The notes below the pieces were generated by a model. It did not search any database and was not told the origin of the DNA. It saw nothing but the letters and a program-made list of their open reading frames with translations. From positions 186,001 through 250,000 of the forward strand of contig NZ_JACHCL010000003.1 of the NCBI RefSeq assembly GCF_014200725.1: a stretch of 64,000 nucleotides of DNA, written 5' to 3'. Within the stretch, counting starts at the first letter, position 1, and each line of letters starts with the position of its first letter. Source of the stretch: Janthinobacterium silvisoli. GTDB taxonomy: Bacteria; Pseudomonadota; Gammaproteobacteria; Burkholderiales; Burkholderiaceae_D. Positions 26,083 through 34,168 of this stretch are shown one piece after another. The position numbers were made by a program, and so were the translations under genes.

Positions 26083-26688
26083 TCAGGCAGCCAGTGCAGC
26101 GATCGAGGCGCGGGTCTTGGCCAGCGCATTGGCCAGCGCTTCATCACCGCGCGACACGCCTTCAGTCTGGATGAAGCTGATGTCGGTGATGCCGATGAAG
26201 CCCAGCGCAGTGCGCAGATAGGTGCTCAGGTAATCGTAGGCCGCAGCCGGGCCTTCGCTATAGATGCCGCCGCTGGAGGTAAAGATGTAGGCTTTCTTGC
26301 CCGTTGCCAAACCGACCGGACCCGTTGCCGTGTACTGGAAGGTGCGGCCCACGCGCGCCACATGGTCGATCCACGCTTTCAAGGTCGATGGCACGGAGAA
26401 GTTGTACATCGGTGCAGCCAGTACCAGCACGTCGGCAGCGAGCAGCTCATCGACCAGGGTATCGGACAACTTCACAGCAAAGGCCGCTTCTGCGCCGCGC
26501 TGATCTGGCGGCGTAAAGAAGGCGCCGATCACTTCTTCCGTCAGATGCGGCACAGGCTGGGCAGCCAGGTCGCGCTCGACGACGGTATTACCCTGTGCCG
26601 CCAGTTTGGCGACGAATTCGCCCGACAGTTGACGCGACAGGGAACTGTTGTTACGTGCGCTGCTATTGATGTAGAGAACCTTGGACAT
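26083..26688 (-). CDS. azoR: FMN-dependent NADH-azoreductase
   Basis: The 201-residue protein starts at ATG 26688 after AAGGAG. It is a flavodoxin-fold reductase: SARNNSSLSRQLS binds FMN phosphate, AAPMYNFSVPSTLKAWIDH is the AzoR signature, and FTSSGGIYS is another conserved segment. AzoR-type enzymes reduce quinones and azo dyes by two electrons and protect against thiol stress. A LysR regulator is transcribed divergently from a 146-base gap. Confidence 0.93.
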   Translation of the reverse strand: MSKVLYINSSARNNSSLSRQLSGEFVAKLAAQGNTVVERDLAAQPVPHLTEEVIGAFFTPPDQRGAEAAFAVKLSDTLVDELLAADVLVLAAPMYNFSVPSTLKAWIDHVARVGRTFQYTATGPVGLATGKKAYIFTSSGGIYSEGPAAAYDYLSTYLRTALGFIGITDISFIQTEGVSRGDEALANALAKTRASIAALAA

Positions 26689-26834
26689 GAATCGCTCCTT
26701 CAGAGAAAGTGGATGTGGAATGCCGCAATTGCTGCACTTGCACATATCATAGTTCGGGTCTACTATCGACGAAACCAGTTAAATTTAAATGCTTAGCATC
26801 GAATTTGTAGATATCGTATGAAAATGGAGTGGCC

Positions 26835-27752
26835 ATGAGAGAACCAGGACAACCTTCGCTGGACCAGTTGCGCGTGTTTGTCGCCGTCATCGACGCGGGC
26901 GGCTTTGCCCACGCGGCGCGCCAGCTGCACCGCACGCAATCGGTGATCAGCTACACCATCGCCAACCTGGAAGAGCAATTGAACGTGGTGCTGCTCGACC
27001 GTAGCAAGCGCAAGCCCACCCTGACCGATGCAGGCCAGGCGCTGCTGGCCGATGCGCGCGCCGTGGCGCTGAAAATCGACGCCATGCGCGCGCGGGCCAA
27101 GGCGCTCGCTGGCGGACTGGAAGCGGAAGTGTCGGTGGTGGTGGACGTGATGTTTCCCACCTACGTGCTGGTGCGCATCCTGGAAACCTTCCAGGTGCAG
27201 TTTCCCACTGTCGCGCTGCGCCTGCGCATCGAAGCCATGGGCGCGGTATCGCAGCAAGTGCTCGATGGCCATTGCCATCTCGGTGTGGGCGGCTGGATGT
27301 CGGCCAATTCGGACGCCATCGAACGCCTGGCCATGGGCCATGTGCGCCTGATGCCGGTGGCCGCACCGGGCCATGCGCTGGCGCAGATCGAAGGACCGAT
27401 CCCCATCGGCCTGGCGCGCGAGCATGTGCAACTGGTGCTCAGCGACCGCAGTTCGCTGACGGAAGGACAAGACTTTGGGGTGCTGGGCTTGCGCAACTGG
27501 CGCCTGGGCGACCTCGGCTCCAAGCACGCCCTGCTGCGCGCGGGCCTGGGCTGGGGCAATATGCCCGAAGCGATGGTGCGCGAAGACCTGGCCTCGGGCC
27601 GTCTCGTGCATTTGCCGCTGATCGTCGACAAGAGCGCCAACTACCCGATCTACCTGATACAGCGCACCGGCACCCCACCGGGACAGGCCGGCAAGTGGCT
27701 GACGGAACGGTTTGCGGAGCAGTTACCACTGCTGCTGGCGCAGGGGTATTAG
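26835..27752 (+). CDS. LysR-family regulator, divergent from azoR
   Basis: The 305-residue protein starts at ATG 26835, five bases after GGAG; a GTG at 26829 overlaps that site and is rejected. The N-terminal helix-turn-helix is FVAVIDAGGFAHAARQLHRT, QSVISYTIANLEEQLN. A LysR effector domain follows. Its position opposite azoR is a common arrangement for quinone- or xenobiotic-responsive LysR proteins. Confidence 0.88.
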   Translation: MREPGQPSLDQLRVFVAVIDAGGFAHAARQLHRTQSVISYTIANLEEQLNVVLLDRSKRKPTLTDAGQALLADARAVALKIDAMRARAKALAGGLEAEVSVVVDVMFPTYVLVRILETFQVQFPTVALRLRIEAMGAVSQQVLDGHCHLGVGGWMSANSDAIERLAMGHVRLMPVAAPGHALAQIEGPIPIGLAREHVQLVLSDRSSLTEGQDFGVLGLRNWRLGDLGSKHALLRAGLGWGNMPEAMVREDLASGRLVHLPLIVDKSANYPIYLIQRTGTPPGQAGKWLTERFAEQLPLLLAQGY

Positions 27753-27804
27753 AAGCGTCGTGCGAAGGGTAGAATCCGGGATCAGACACAATGGAGACAA
27801 TCAC

Positions 27805-28032
27805 ATGGCCGGCATAGACGACTTCGTCAACAAGCAAAAACCTGGCGCGCGTTTCGTCATCACGGCGCAAATGCTGCGCATGACGCCGCAGCAATTCGAC
27901 AGCGTGGCACAGGAATGGATGGAAGACGGCGGCCCCGGCTTCGACGTGGCCGGCATCCCGCACCGGGTCGTGGTCGATGGCCAGTTTTATATCGCCAGGA
28001 TCACCGTGCAGCGGCACGGCGATCCTGCCTGA
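27805..28032 (+). CDS. Small protein of unknown function
   Basis: The 75-residue product starts at ATG 27805 after GGAGAC. The frame extends further upstream into the LysR end without a ribosome binding site. The protein has DDFVNKQKPGARFVITAQML and MTPQQFDSVAQEWMEDGG, predicted as a small alpha/beta fold with no membrane part. I cannot name a family. It probably follows the LysR gene on its transcript, 52 bases apart. Confidence 0.65.
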   Translation: MAGIDDFVNKQKPGARFVITAQMLRMTPQQFDSVAQEWMEDGGPGFDVAGIPHRVVVDGQFYIARITVQRHGDPA

Positions 28033-28040
28033 GACTTTGA

Positions 28041-28352
28041 TTAGTCTGCACCGAGCACGTGCAGGCGCCGCCGCAAACGCGCCACCTCTTCGGACAAATC
28101 CACCACCAGCGCCGCTAGGTCGGCATTCGCATCGAACACCGATTCGATTTCGCGCAGGCGGCGCGCGCGCACCAGGTCCAGGCTGGTGAAACGCCAGGCG
28201 GTGAGCTGCCCTGGCGGCAGCCCATCGTGCAGCAGCACGCCCGTCTGCACCCGCTGCACCACCCAGTCCGGCTCCACGGCGCAGGCGCGCGCCAGTTCTT
28301 CCAGGCTCAGGGCCTTGTCTTCCAATAGCACGCCGATTACATTGCTCGTCAT
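28041..28352 (-). CDS. cbpM: Chaperone modulator CbpM
   Basis: The 103-residue protein has a MerR-like winged helix opening (LSLEELARACAVEPDWVVQRVQTG, read in pieces) and a C-terminal helix pair (VVDLSEEVARLRRRL). CbpM proteins bind CbpA and block its cochaperone activity. The gene starts three bases after the cbpA stop on the same strand, the classical cbpAM arrangement. Confidence 0.88.
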   Translation of the reverse strand: MTSNVIGVLLEDKALSLEELARACAVEPDWVVQRVQTGVLLHDGLPPGQLTAWRFTSLDLVRARRLREIESVFDANADLAALVVDLSEEVARLRRRLHVLGAD

Positions 28353-28355
28353 GAT

Positions 28356-29285
28356 TTACGCTCCCAGCTTCTGGCGCGGATTGAAAGCCATCTCGCGCGC
28401 CATGGTTTCATACAGTTCGCGTGCCTTCGCATCGTTGGCCGGCGGCAGCACCACTTCCAGCAGCAGATATAAATCGCCAGGCTGGACAGAGGGTATGCCG
28501 CGCCCCTTCAGGCGCAGCTTGCGCCCCGTCTGCGAATTGGGCGGCACAGTGACGGACACCGTACCCGATGGCGTGGGCACGTCGATGGAACCGCCCAGCG
28601 CCGCTTCCCACGGCGTGACGGGCACCGTTTCAAAGACGTCGCGCCCTTCGACCTTGTAGCGCGCATCGTTCTGGAAGCGGATTTCCAGATACAGGTCGCC
28701 GGCCGGCGCACCGCCGCTGCCCGGTTGGCCCTGTCCTTTCATGCGCAGCTGCTGGCCTTCCGTCACGCCTTTCGGTATCGTCACTTCCAGCGTACGCTCG
28801 CGCGTCACCACGCGGCCTTGGCCATCGGCTTCCGGCACGCGCATGACGATGGTGCGCTTGGCGCCGTGGTAGCTGTCGTGCAGGCTGACCTCGATGGCAG
28901 CGTGGCTGTCTTCACCCTGCATCTGGAACTGGCTGTTGGCCCGTCCGCGCCCGCCCACGTGGGCGAACAGGTCGGCAAAAAAGTCGCTGTCGTCGGCGCT
29001 GGACGATTCGTAGCCCGAGCCCCAGTTCGGCGGCGGCCGGAACGATCCGCCCTGCCCTCCCTGGGCATTTGGCTGGCGCCCCAGCTCATCGTAGGCAGCG
29101 CGCTTTTCCGCGTCGCCCAGCACGCCATAGGCTTCGTTCAGTTCCTTGGTACGCTTGTCCGCGTCCGGTTCCTTGCTGACGTCGGGATGGTATTTGCGCA
29201 CCAGCTTGCGGTACGCTTTCTTGATATCGGCCTCGCTCGCCGTCTTTTCGACGCCAAGCTCCTTGTAATAGTCCTTGTAATCCAC
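28356..29285 (-). CDS. cbpA: Curved DNA-binding cochaperone CbpA
   Basis: The 309-residue protein has an N-terminal J domain (1-70) with the HPD motif in RKYHPDVS. A Gly- and Phe-rich linker follows, then two C-terminal beta domains (about 130-305) with TIPKGVTEGQQLRMKGQG and PWEAALGGSIDVPTP. It lacks a zinc finger, which separates CbpA from DnaJ. It acts as a DnaK cochaperone and a nucleoid-binding protein. The cbpM gene lies immediately downstream. Confidence 0.95.
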   Translation of the reverse strand: MDYKDYYKELGVEKTASEADIKKAYRKLVRKYHPDVSKEPDADKRTKELNEAYGVLGDAEKRAAYDELGRQPNAQGGQGGSFRPPPNWGSGYESSSADDSDFFADLFAHVGGRGRANSQFQMQGEDSHAAIEVSLHDSYHGAKRTIVMRVPEADGQGRVVTRERTLEVTIPKGVTEGQQLRMKGQGQPGSGGAPAGDLYLEIRFQNDARYKVEGRDVFETVPVTPWEAALGGSIDVPTPSGTVSVTVPPNSQTGRKLRLKGRGIPSVQPGDLYLLLEVVLPPANDAKARELYETMAREMAFNPRQKLGA

Positions 29286-29372
29286 CGTGCATGCTCCCCA
29301 TGGTTGACCCGCCTGTGGAAAGAGTACACGAATTGAGCGGAACTATCGTTGCGCACAATACAAGGCCAAGGA

Positions 29373-30308
29373 TTAAGGTTTGGCTTTGTGACGGGCAGCC
29401 AGCCACGCCCTGACGTCCGTCGTGGGGATGCCTTTTTGTGCATTGTAGGTGGTCGCCTTGTCCCACCACATGCCGTGACCCAGTGCGAACGCGGCCCGGT
29501 AGCGCAGCATGACATCGTCCGGCTGCTGCACCAGTTGAAAGGCCAGCTTTTCACGGCGTAACAGCTCGCGCTCAAAAACACGGCCCGTCACGTCGTCGAC
29601 GATGTCCGCCAGCTGGCCATAGGAAACCGTGTCGCTGGCCACAAAGACCACCTGATTGCGGATGCGCGGCTGCTGCAGCAGGATTTCGGTCGTCAGGCGG
29701 CCGATGTCTTCCGGTGTCGTCACCGTCACTTTCGTGTCCCATGTCCCCAGTCCCCGTACGATGCCCGCCTCGAAATCGACCAGGCCCGTTGTTGGCTCGA
29801 ACAAAAAACTGGTGAACATGCCGGTCGAAATGATCACCCATTCGGTGCCCGTTTGCGACCGCAGCAAGCCCCGCACATCGTACTGTTCATCGAACACGGG
29901 CTGGCCGCTGCCCTTGCCAATGACGTCGTAGTCCACGCCGAACTGCCATGGAAAATAGCGGCGCACCCTGGCGGCAATCGCCGCTTTCGTCAGCCTGGTC
30001 TGCGTGCCCTTTCCTGCCACGAATCCCGTGCAATTGATCACCGTATGAAATTGTCCCAGCAGTGCGATCAAATCGGCGTTATTGCGCCCCACCAGATCGA
30101 AGGGCAGCAATTGCACCCCCATGGCGTCCAGCTCGCGCTGACGCAAAACCTGCATCGCCGTCGGCGAGACCAGCGATTGCAGCGTCACCAGCACGGATAG
30201 CCCAGTACCAGTGTGCTGCAGGCGCGGCGCCAGGCTGCGCAAGACCGCCATGCCCAATTCACCGGCCCCCAGCACCAATGTATTTTCTATCTCCGCGTTG
30301 TGGTTCAT
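29373..30308 (-). CDS. NmrA-like NAD(P)-binding reductase
   Basis: The 311-residue protein has an N-terminal VLGAGELGMAVLR dinucleotide motif (GAGELG) and the isoflavone-reductase-like layout of NmrA-type proteins. FPWQFGVDYDVIGKG in the middle is a signature of aromatic-alcohol or phenylcoumaran reductase-like enzymes. A good AGAGGAAAC precedes the ATG. A divergent LysR gene at 30470 probably regulates it. The substrate is unknown. Confidence 0.8.
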   Translation of the reverse strand: MNHNAEIENTLVLGAGELGMAVLRSLAPRLQHTGTGLSVLVTLQSLVSPTAMQVLRQRELDAMGVQLLPFDLVGRNNADLIALLGQFHTVINCTGFVAGKGTQTRLTKAAIAARVRRYFPWQFGVDYDVIGKGSGQPVFDEQYDVRGLLRSQTGTEWVIISTGMFTSFLFEPTTGLVDFEAGIVRGLGTWDTKVTVTTPEDIGRLTTEILLQQPRIRNQVVFVASDTVSYGQLADIVDDVTGRVFERELLRREKLAFQLVQQPDDVMLRYRAAFALGHGMWWDKATTYNAQKGIPTTDVRAWLAARHKAKP

Positions 30309-30469
30309 CTGTGTTTCCTCTTCATGGTAGGCAAGCGATTAGTCTGTTTTTTGATTCAGTCCGCAGAGTATAAAACTGGCCTCTCTTCTACATAAGCCGC
30401 CAAACGCTGCTTTCAGAATTGCAAAATACGGGATAATCTGAGCACTTATCAGCCTGCGGGAGAGTGACC

Positions 30470-31378
30470 TTGGACAGAATTCGAGCCATGCAAATATTTG
30501 CCCGCGTGGTGGAGTCGCACAGCTTCGCCGGGGCCGCGAAAAGCCTGTCGGTTCCCCGCTCCACCGTCAGCAGGACGATCCAGGATCTGGAAGCGTTTCT
30601 CGGCGCCAGCCTGCTGCAGCGCACGACGCGCACGCTCAGCCTGACACCTGGCGGCAGCCTTTACTATGACCACTGCCTGCGTGTATTGAATGAGGTGGAG
30701 GCGGTTGAAACCCAGCTCTCTTTCAGCACGAGCCAGGCTCGGGGCAAGCTGCGCATCGATATGACAGCGTCGTTCGCGCGCCAGATAGTGTTGCCTGCGA
30801 TTGCGCAATTCCAGGCCAGGTATCCCGAGATCGACCTCGTGCTGACCCTGGGCGACCGGACTATCGACCTGATACAGGAAGGCGTGGACTGCGTGGTGCG
30901 CAGCGGCGTGCCGGAAAACTCGGCGCTGCTGGTGGCGCGCAAGGTCGGCAGCTTTGCATGGTTGGTCTGCGCCTCGCCTGATTATGTGGCGCGCCATGGC
31001 AGGCCGCAGTCGCTGGAAGAGCTGCAGCAGCACCAGCTGATTGAATTTCACTCGGGGCGCAGTGGCCGTTCGATCGACTGGCGATTTATCGCCGATGGTC
31101 AAGAGCGCACGATCGCCGTCAAGGGCAAGCTGGCGGTGAACGATACAGACGCTTATCTGGCATGCGCCCTGGAAGGGCTGGGATTGATACGCATCGCCGA
31201 CTACCTGGCGGCGCCGCACTTGCGCAGCGGACGCCTGGTGCAGGTGCTGCAACAGTACGCGGGGCCAGCCGTCCCGCTCTCCGTGATTTACCCGCAGAGC
31301 CGGCACCTGTCATCGACGGTGCGGGCCTTCGTGGGCTGGATGGCTGAGCTTTTAAGCGATGTGGCCGTGCGTACTTAA
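30470..31378 (+). CDS. LysR-family regulator, divergent from the NmrA-like gene
   Basis: The 302-residue protein starts at a TTG (30470) six bases after GGGAGA. A GTG at 30464 would overlap that site, so it is less likely. The N-terminal helix-turn-helix is FARVVESHSFAGAAKSLSVP and STVSRTIQDLEAFLG. A LysR effector domain of the CrgA-like subgroup follows (IDLIQEGVDCVVRSG). It probably controls the divergent reductase. The end overlaps the convergent crystallin gene by four bases. Confidence 0.88.
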   Translation: MDRIRAMQIFARVVESHSFAGAAKSLSVPRSTVSRTIQDLEAFLGASLLQRTTRTLSLTPGGSLYYDHCLRVLNEVEAVETQLSFSTSQARGKLRIDMTASFARQIVLPAIAQFQARYPEIDLVLTLGDRTIDLIQEGVDCVVRSGVPENSALLVARKVGSFAWLVCASPDYVARHGRPQSLEELQQHQLIEFHSGRSGRSIDWRFIADGQERTIAVKGKLAVNDTDAYLACALEGLGLIRIADYLAAPHLRSGRLVQVLQQYAGPAVPLSVIYPQSRHLSSTVRAFVGWMAELLSDVAVRT

Positions 31379-32004
31379 CGCACCCTGCGCACCGAGGAAA
31401 TGCGGCGCTCCATGCCGTGCAGGCGGCCGTAGCTGCCCGGTCCCATGATCATGCAGCGGCCACGGTAATTGGCGTCGACGCAGAATTCCCAGCGGCCGTA
31501 ATTGATGACGACGGAAACGGTGCGGTCATTGAAACCGTAGCGGCTCAAGTCGCGGACTTCGCGCTCCAGGCGCACGGGCTGGCCGCGCATGCCTACGTCG
31601 GGGAACAGCAGCACGGCGCCACGCATATCGTCAGGCGGACGCGGTTTGGGAGGTGGCGGCGGGGGCGGGCGATGGCCGCCATGGCCAGGCTTGCCCACCT
31701 CGCGGACCGAGGAAATGACGTCATTCATGCCCGGCAGGCTGCTGTAGTAGCCGGGACGCAGCACGCGGCAGCTGCCCCGGTAATTGGCGTCGCGGCACAC
31801 TTCCCAGGAGCCTGAACGCACGATGATGCTCGACGCCTTGTCGTTGAAATTCATGCGCGACAAATCTCCCACGTCGGAACGCACGGTCACGGCGCGGCCA
31901 CGAAAATCGCTATCCTGGAACAAGGTCATCTCGCCCGCATCGGCAGCGAATGGTGCCAGCAAGGTGGCGGCGCACAGCAGCGCAGGTCGAAACGCAGAGC
32001 GCAT
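31375..32004 (-). CDS. Secreted protein with two beta/gamma-crystallin domains
   Basis: The 209-residue product has a signal peptide (1-23). Two crystallin domains follow, about 24-100 and 130-209, joined by a Pro-rich linker (PPPPPPPKPRPP). Each domain has the calcium-loop motif N/D-N/D-x-x-S/T-S, NDKASS and NDRTVS. Both also carry a C-x8-C pair in WEVCRDANYRGSC and WEFCVDANYRGRC. The start is one base after the stop of the three-domain gene upstream, so they are cotranscribed. Bacterial beta/gamma-crystallins usually bind calcium; the function here is unknown. Confidence 0.85.
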   Translation of the reverse strand: MRSAFRPALLCAATLLAPFAADAGEMTLFQDSDFRGRAVTVRSDVGDLSRMNFNDKASSIIVRSGSWEVCRDANYRGSCRVLRPGYYSSLPGMNDVISSVREVGKPGHGGHRPPPPPPPKPRPPDDMRGAVLLFPDVGMRGQPVRLEREVRDLSRYGFNDRTVSVVINYGRWEFCVDANYRGRCMIMGPGSYGRLHGMERRISSVRRVR

Positions 32005-32005
32005 A

Positions 32006-32977
32006 TCAGCGCACCCTGCGCACGGAAGAAATCTGGTTCTCCATGCCGTTCAGGCGGCCATATTGGCCCGGTCCGATGATCTCGCAGCGGCCGTTGTAGT
32101 TCGAGTCGACGCAGACTTGCCATTGACCGTAGTTGACGACGATCGACGAAGCACGGTCATTAAAGCCAAACTGCACCAGGTCATCGGCATTGCGGTCCAG
32201 CGCCAGCGGTTCACCGCCCATGTCGCGGTCCGGGAATAGCAGGATGGCGCCGCGCTGCTGGTACTGCGGGTACTGTGGCTGCTGCGGATATTGCGGCTGC
32301 TGCGGATACTGTGGGTATTGTGGTGGATCATACTGCTGGCGGCGTCCTTCGCGTTCATCGACCATGCGCGCCGACGACACCTTGCCGGACAGGCCGCGTC
32401 CCAGGTCGTCATAGCGGCCAGGCCCGAAGATGCGGCACACGCCGTTGTAATTGGCATCGCTGCACAACTGCCAGTAGCCGTTGTAGATGACGATGCTGGT
32501 GGTGCGGTCGTTAAAGCCGATATTGACGAAATCGTCGGTATCGCGGTTGACGCGCGCCGAGCCGCCATTCTGGCCCGCCCCCGAATACACTTCCAGCGTC
32601 GAGCCACGGCCGTAGCCGCCACCATTACCCCGGTCAGGATCGCGGCCCGGACGGCCCGGATTGAAACCCATTTCACGCACTGAAGAGAGGGCGTCGTTCA
32701 TGCCTGGCAGCGAAGGATATTCGCCCGGTTCGAGCACCCTGCAATTGCCGCGGAAACCGGCGTCGGTACAGATTTGCCAGCTGCCCGAACGCACGACGAT
32801 ACTCGACGCCTTGTCATTGAAATTGTAGCGCGACAGGTCGTCCGTGGTGTCGTGCAGGTTCACCGCGCGGCCACGGAAATTCACGTCTTCAAACAAGGTA
32901 ATTTCGCCAGCAGAGGCGCCCAGGTGGATCAGCAGGGCGGCTGCGCACAGCAGGCTGCGTTTCAAAGGGTACAGCAT
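32006..32977 (-). CDS. Secreted protein with three beta/gamma-crystallin domains
   Basis: The 323-residue product has a signal peptide (1-23) and three domains, about 24-105, 125-205 and 245-323. The linkers are a Gly- and Arg-rich stretch and a YPQ repeat. Loop motifs are NDKASS, NDRTTS and NDRASS. The C-x8-C pair occurs in all three (WQICTDAGFRGNC, WQLCSDANYNGVC, WQVCVDSNYNGRC). It is the middle gene of a cluster of three paralogues, each with a predicted signal peptide. The YPQ linker may be flexible and exposed. Confidence 0.85.
   Translation of the reverse strand: MLYPLKRSLLCAAALLIHLGASAGEITLFEDVNFRGRAVNLHDTTDDLSRYNFNDKASSIVVRSGSWQICTDAGFRGNCRVLEPGEYPSLPGMNDALSSVREMGFNPGRPGRDPDRGNGGGYGRGSTLEVYSGAGQNGGSARVNRDTDDFVNIGFNDRTTSIVIYNGYWQLCSDANYNGVCRIFGPGRYDDLGRGLSGKVSSARMVDEREGRRQQYDPPQYPQYPQQPQYPQQPQYPQYQQRGAILLFPDRDMGGEPLALDRNADDLVQFGFNDRASSIVVNYGQWQVCVDSNYNGRCEIIGPGQYGRLNGMENQISSVRRVR
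32255..32330 (-). repeat. Short tandem codon repeat encoding the YPQ linker
   Basis: Within the three-domain crystallin gene, a run of 9- and 12-base units encodes PQYPQYPQQPQYPQQPQY-type sequence. It links domains 2 and 3. Length variation among strains is likely, since such repeats slip. This is a coding repeat and not a CRISPR array. Confidence 0.7.
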
Positions 32978-33004
32978 CTTAAACTCCGTTTATTTATATT
33001 CATC

Positions 33005-33033
33005 GCGCATGCAGGGCGATCTCCCGCATGCGC
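33005..33033 (-). other. Stem-loop between crystallin genes
   Basis: GCGCATGC at 33005-33012 pairs with GCATGCGC at 33026-33033, extended by GGG/CCC inside. It lies between the stop of the first crystallin gene (33059) and the start of the second (32977). Only a weak AT tract follows, so it may partly terminate or stabilise the transcript. Confidence 0.4.
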
Positions 33034-33058
33034 TTGCATAGTATGGCCAGGTACTGCT

Positions 33059-33919
33059 TTAATCGATGCGGCGCAGCGAGGAGATGCTCTTGTCGAGGCC
33101 ATTCAGATCCGGGTAGCTGCCGGGGCCCATCACTTCACATTTGCCGTTGTATTGGGAACCCTCGCACATCTCCCAGGTGCCTTCATGGATGACTATCGAG
33201 CTGGCCTGGTCATTGTAATTCATGCTCACCAAATCCCGGACGTCGCGGTTGACGGACAAGCCGGGGCCCCGCATGTCGCTGCGTGCATACAACACCACCA
33301 GGTTATCGCCACCGCGTGGACGGTTGGCTTCGCGCGGGTCGACCAGGCGCGCCGACGACACGCGGCCGTTGAGGTCGCGGCCCAGCTCATCGTAGCTGCC
33401 CGGCCCGAAGACCCGGCAACTGCCGTTGTAATTGGCATCGCTGCACAACTGCCAGTAGCCGCGTTCGACGCGGATGCTGTTGGCGCGATCATTGAAACCG
33501 ATGGTGACAAAATCATCGCGGTCTGCATTCACAGGCGCCGACGCGCCCCGCTGGTCACGCTCGGAAAACAGCTCCAGTGCCGGGCGTGAACCACTGCTGC
33601 CGTCGCGTCCTGCTTCACGCACCGATGAAATCTTGTCGTTCAAACCGTCAAGGCTGCTGTATTCGCCCGGCCCGAAGCTGCGGCACTGGCCGTTAAATTG
33701 CGAATCCGTGCACACTTCCCAGGTGCCTGAACTGACCCGGATGCTGGAGGCCGTGTCATTGAAATTGAGGCGCGACAGATCATCGCTGGGGTCGCGCAAT
33801 ACCACCACGCGCCCACGGAAATTGACATCGGTGTAGAGACTGATTTCCCCTGCCTGCGCGGCAGCGTGGGATAGCAGGATGGCGGCACAGACCAGGGCGT
33901 GTTTCAGTGTACGGTTCAT
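33059..33919 (-). CDS. Secreted protein with three beta/gamma-crystallin domains, first of cluster
   Basis: The 286-residue product starts at ATG 33919, eight bases after GGAG; a longer frame exists without support. It has a signal peptide (1-23) and three crystallin domains, about 24-103, 108-190 and 200-286, with short linkers. Loop motifs are NDTASS, NDRANS and NDQASS. Each domain has the C-x8-C pair (WEVCTDSQFNGQC, WQLCSDANYNGSC, WEMCEGSQYNGKC). It leads the cluster and is followed by the two paralogues. Confidence 0.85.
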   Translation of the reverse strand: MNRTLKHALVCAAILLSHAAAQAGEISLYTDVNFRGRVVVLRDPSDDLSRLNFNDTASSIRVSSGTWEVCTDSQFNGQCRSFGPGEYSSLDGLNDKISSVREAGRDGSSGSRPALELFSERDQRGASAPVNADRDDFVTIGFNDRANSIRVERGYWQLCSDANYNGSCRVFGPGSYDELGRDLNGRVSSARLVDPREANRPRGGDNLVVLYARSDMRGPGLSVNRDVRDLVSMNYNDQASSIVIHEGTWEMCEGSQYNGKCEVMGPGSYPDLNGLDKSISSLRRID

Positions 33920-33987
33920 CGGCGGGTCTCCAGTGATAAGAACATGACAACTAGCCGCCAGTGTAGCTGTCGCGCAAAAAAAACGTT

Positions 33988-34023
33988 GTAACAAAATATG
34001 GGAAATACACAAGAAATTGTTAC
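33988..34023. promoter_or_regulatory. Inverted repeat upstream of the crystallin cluster
   Basis: GTAACAA at 33988-33994 and TTGTTAC at 34017-34023 are exact reverse complements with a 22-base spacer, in an AT-rich gap. They lie about 70-105 bases upstream of the first crystallin start and on the other side of the MATE gene. This could be an operator for envelope-stress or other regulation. No regulator can be named. Confidence 0.35.
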
Positions 34024-34168
34024 TAAAAGCAATAATTGACGTTCAGACAGCAGCATTCATCTGAAAGCGACACCCTGCCCTTTCTACCGGCGCGCGGACA
34101 AGTTGCCGCAATGTCAGTAAAATGCCCTGTTCAATCACGTCTTTCCAGCTTAGTCAGGTCTCGTTTCA

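Noticed and set aside
32255..32330. Short repeats that could suggest a CRISPR array
   Set aside because: The units are 9 and 12 bases long and in frame with the crystallin linker. There are no spacers of array size and no cas gene.
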